Assembly: GCA_023419605.1 (NCBI GenBank)
Contig: JAEZXR010000029.1
Coordinates: 1 to 7,614 of the forward strand
Reading direction: 5' to 3'
Source of the DNA: Bacillota bacterium
GTDB lineage: Bacteria; Bacillota; Clostridia; Acetivibrionales; JAEZXR01
DNA length: 7,614 bases
Numbering within the stretch: position 1 is the stretch's first letter; each line of letters starts with the position of its first letter. Below the pieces are notes generated by a model. The model saw only the letters and a program-made list of their open reading frames with translations. It did not search any database and was not told where the DNA came from. Of this stretch, positions 6,225 through 7,614 are shown piece by piece. The position numbers and the translations under genes are program-made.

Positions 6225-6252
6225 AAAAAAAAGTTGAATCACTTCATGATTC
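6225..6252 (-). terminator. Attenuator hairpin in ATPase leader
   Basis: The minus strand reads GAATCA-TGAAG-TGATTC (6252 down to 6236), then AAC and eight Ts (6232-6225). This is a compact intrinsic terminator lying between the promoter and the ATPase start. Its 5' arm coincides with the last two sense codons (GAA TCA) of the nine-codon leader frame. A ribosome reaching or stalling at the leader end would therefore block stem formation and allow readthrough. The stem has only six pairs, so it may be leaky. Confidence 0.6.
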
Positions 6253-6273
6253 TACATTACCGAAATATCTCAT
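6244..6273 (-). CDS. Nine-codon leader peptide MRYFGNVES
   Basis: ATG at 6273 lies seven bases after the -10 hexamer, about where transcription should start, so the peptide may be translated from a leaderless or nearly leaderless message. It ends at TGA 6244-6246, inside the loop of the attenuator. The equivalent frame upstream of the flavodoxin reads VRYYGKV, so five of the first seven residues agree. One difference (TAT to TAC) is silent. This supports, but does not prove, selection on the peptide. It may act in cis by sensing ribosome stalling. Confidence 0.45.
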   Translation of the reverse strand: MRYFGNVES

Positions 6274-6279
6274 AGGGAA

Positions 6280-6308
6280 ATAGTACCATTTTACTTTGGA
6301 TTTGTCTA
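6280..6308 (-). promoter_or_regulatory. ATPase promoter
   Basis: Minus-strand TAGACA (6308-6303) and TACTAT (6285-6280) are separated by 17 bases, with TGG directly before the -10 box (extended -10). The same architecture precedes the flavodoxin gene. Confidence 0.7.
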
Positions 6309-6317
6309 TATCCGGGC

Positions 6318-6347
6318 AAAAAAATAAAACCTTGGTCGGAGCCGGGG
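6318..6347 (-). terminator. Degenerate terminator after methyltransferase remnant
   Basis: On the minus strand, CCCCGG-CTCCGA-CCAAGG has two internal C-A mismatches and is followed by TTTTATTTTTTT. The layout mirrors the better terminator at 1930-1963, also placed just upstream of a promoter-leader repeat. It looks like a decayed intrinsic terminator. On the plus strand the stem closes with G-U pairs, but no plus-strand gene needs it. Confidence 0.35.
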
Positions 6348-6381
6348 CATTTATTGTTCAGTTAGCGAAATATATGTTCTT

Positions 6382-7070
6382 TTATTTCTTTTTGCCAATG
6401 TATAATCCATGTAAGCTGTGTCCAATTAGAGATTCATTCTCACAGGTTTTCAGATGATAGTCTACCCAATAACTATACTCCTGCTCCGTTAAATTGTTAA
6501 TTTTTGAACCTATTAAGTATGCTATTCCATCTGTACCGATATTAAATATCTTTTCCACATTCTGTGCAGGCATAAGAGCCTCGATCTCTTGTGGATAAGA
6601 AAAGTAGAAGGATAATAATTTTTCTCTTTATAGCCCTTATGAAGAGTATCTTCCAATATTGCTCTATCCTCTAATAAATCCTCACTTCCCATAAATTCAA
6701 GCATGTAAGACGCAAATCTGTTTATATAGGCACAAACAATTATGCCGTCTTGTTTTAACAATTCAATAACTTTTGATCTGTCTTTTCCTTCCTTTAAATG
6801 ATATATGGGCCCCATGCATAGAACCGCATCGTAACTGCAAGAATCAAACCTTGACAAATCGCAAGCATCTCCCCAATAAATATTCATACGTAAAGTTGAA
6901 CAATTTAGCCTTTCCCTCAGTAGTTCAACAAATCTTGGAACTATATCGCCTGCAGTTACGGAAAATCCCTTGTTTGCAAGGTGGAAAGCATATTTTCCTG
7001 CGCCGGCCCCAACATCCAGTATTCGAGAGCCCGGCTTAATTATTTTATCTAAATAGTGGATTGATGTTAG
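6382..7070 (-). pseudogene. Class I SAM-dependent methyltransferase, truncated and frameshifted
   Basis: The remaining coding sequence starts at LTSIHYLDKII just after an in-frame TAG (7071-7073). Motif I, ILDVGAGAGKY, the acidic segment AGDIVP, and YDAVLCMGPIYHL identify a Methyltransf_11/25-type enzyme. The usual 25-30 N-terminal residues ending in IEF are absent and the sequence upstream is unrelated. A second lesion lies near 6604-6625. The first frame goes astray after KEKNYYP and ends at 6522, while the natural C-terminus (FYFSYPQEIEALM to HSLHGLYIGKKK) continues in another frame to a TAA at 6382. Loss of one A in the AAAAA run (6619-6623) would explain it. With two independent lesions the gene is very probably dead; the second alone could be a read error. 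Substrate is unknown. Confidence 0.75.
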
Positions 7071-7126
7071 CTAGGAACAGTGAATGTTCAGAATGTATAT
7101 TACTTAGGATAAAAACGATTCTTACC

Positions 7127-7480
7127 TTATTCAATCGGTAGACTGTGCTGTCTTAAAAAAGATAATTTATCCCAGTAACCTCTTTGAAATAAAATCTTAT
7201 CATTCACTACTTGAAAAAAACCGCACCCTCTTAATCCCAAAGAGTCACGCCACTCCAAAATTGTCCATTGGCCATCTTCAAAAATGTTTTCAACTATACA
7301 TACCATTTTTGCTTGAGAGAACTCCTGTTCAAACATTTTCTTTATAGCCGCTTTTCCGATAACGGGCTCATTGGCAACTTGATGGTTTATTGCATTGTCA
7401 TCATATAAATTTGAAATAGTTTCTGCATCTGCATTGTTAAACGCATCAATCCACTGACAGAGTATTTCTTTTGGTTTCAT
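7127..7480 (-). CDS. SnoaL-like (NTF2-fold) protein
   Basis: A 117-residue small cytosolic protein with the NTF2 fold. It begins with a helix containing WIDAFNNADAETISNLY (residues 10-26), then the NHQVANEPVIGKAAI segment (32-46). Paired strands follow, and it ends in GYWDKLSFLRQHSLP (101-115), the usual C-terminus of SnoaL-like proteins in Firmicutes. Members include polyketide cyclases, but most are of unknown function and are often annotated simply as nuclear transport factor 2 family proteins. Length is normal and no lesion is seen. The start at 7480 has a perfect AAGGAGGT. It faces away from a rightward promoter at 7577-7606, so it is divergent from an off-window gene. It sits upstream of the methyltransferase remnant on the same strand and may once have been co-transcribed with it. 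Confidence 0.85.
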   Translation of the reverse strand: MKPKEILCQWIDAFNNADAETISNLYDDNAINHQVANEPVIGKAAIKKMFEQEFSQAKMVCIVENIFEDGQWTILEWRDSLGLRGCGFFQVVNDKILFQRGYWDKLSFLRQHSLPIE

Positions 7481-7576
7481 ATAATTTTACCTCCTTATAT
7501 TAACTTTTATTTGCTTGTATTTTCTCGCTTAATCTTAGATTTTCATATCAATTCAAAAGCCATATTTGGACAGATG

Positions 7577-7606
7577 TTGAACATTTGTATAAATTTGGTT
7601 TATACT
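7577..7606 (+). promoter_or_regulatory. Rightward promoter with palindromic operator
   Basis: TTGAAC (7577-7582), an 18-base spacer and TATACT (7601-7606) form a good promoter pointing out of the window. A perfect seven-base dyad, GTATAAA-TTTGG-TTTATAC (7587-7605), lies between the boxes and overlaps the -10. This is the usual place for a repressor or MerR-type activator site. The regulator is probably encoded just to the right and may also affect the divergent SnoaL-like gene. The regulator family cannot be told from the site. Confidence 0.6.
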
Positions 7607-7614
7607 AGGTAGCC

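Larger units (their letters stand above)
6212..6311 (-). repeat. Promoter-leader repeat, copy B
   Basis: Counterpart of 1847-1925. It conserves the -35 and -10 boxes, their 17-base spacing, the six-base gap to the leader frame, the CGGTAA block and the TATAACAACCCGAT block (minus strand). It differs by carrying about 29 extra bases that form the hairpin and T-run attenuator. Confidence 0.75.

Noticed and set aside
6201..6242. Upstream GTG start adding 14 residues (MIQLFFITTRWRNS) to the ATPase
   Set aside because: It has no ribosome binding site and would translate the attenuator hairpin and T-run. The ATG at 6200 has GGAG at seven bases and gives a normal N-terminus.
6773..7039. 88-codon plus-strand ORF opposite the methyltransferase
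   Set aside because: The opposite strand carries clear SAM methyltransferase motifs across the same bases, so this frame is a shadow.

Overview
The window looks like an accessory region from a low-GC Gram-positive bacterium, most likely a member of the Clostridia or a close Firmicute. The grounds are the AT-rich intergenic DNA, strong AAGGAGG-type ribosome binding sites, TATAAT-like promoters and the protein families present. The exact taxon cannot be read from the sequence. Apart from an insertion-sequence transposase at the left edge, all credible genes are on the minus strand, and several are visibly damaged.

Layout in + coordinates: the 3' part of an IS4-superfamily transposase (3-956, +); a gene-poor stretch with coding remnants (957-1348); a small flavodoxin (1349-1822, -) behind its own promoter and leader (1847-1922); a terminator (1930-1963); a toxin-immunity-like operon read right to left, made of a 714-residue DUF4157 protein with an internal PD-(D/E)xK-like nuclease motif (3043-5187, -), a 29-codon linking ORF (2960-3049, -) and a DUF3396-like putative immunity protein (2085-2954, -) whose natural 3' end seems shifted out of frame; an AAA/ABC-type ATPase (5481-6200, -) behind a promoter, a nine-codon leader peptide and an attenuator hairpin (6225-6308); a broken SAM methyltransferase (6382-7070, -); a SnoaL-like protein (7127-7480, -); and a rightward promoter carrying a palindromic operator at the right edge (7577-7606, +).

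The least expected structure is a promoter-plus-leader module present twice, 4.4 kb apart, in front of two unrelated genes (flavodoxin and ATPase). Both copies have TAGACA-N17-TACTAT, the same downstream spacing, a short conserved leader reading frame (MRYFGNVES in one copy, VRYYGKV in the other) and an identical 14-mer near the gene start. In the ATPase copy the last leader codons form the 5' arm of a hairpin followed by eight Ts, which is the arrangement expected of ribosome-mediated transcription attenuation. The flavodoxin copy lacks the leader start codon and this hairpin.

The second point of interest is the DUF4157 protein. This domain is known from proteins associated with extracellular contractile injection systems (eCIS). 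Here it is joined to peptidoglycan-binding-like repeats, a nuclease motif and a glycine-rich hydrophobic C-terminus, with a likely immunity gene immediately downstream. No structural injection genes are in the window. Several apparent one-base frameshifts lie near homopolymer runs, so read errors must be excluded before true decay is concluded.
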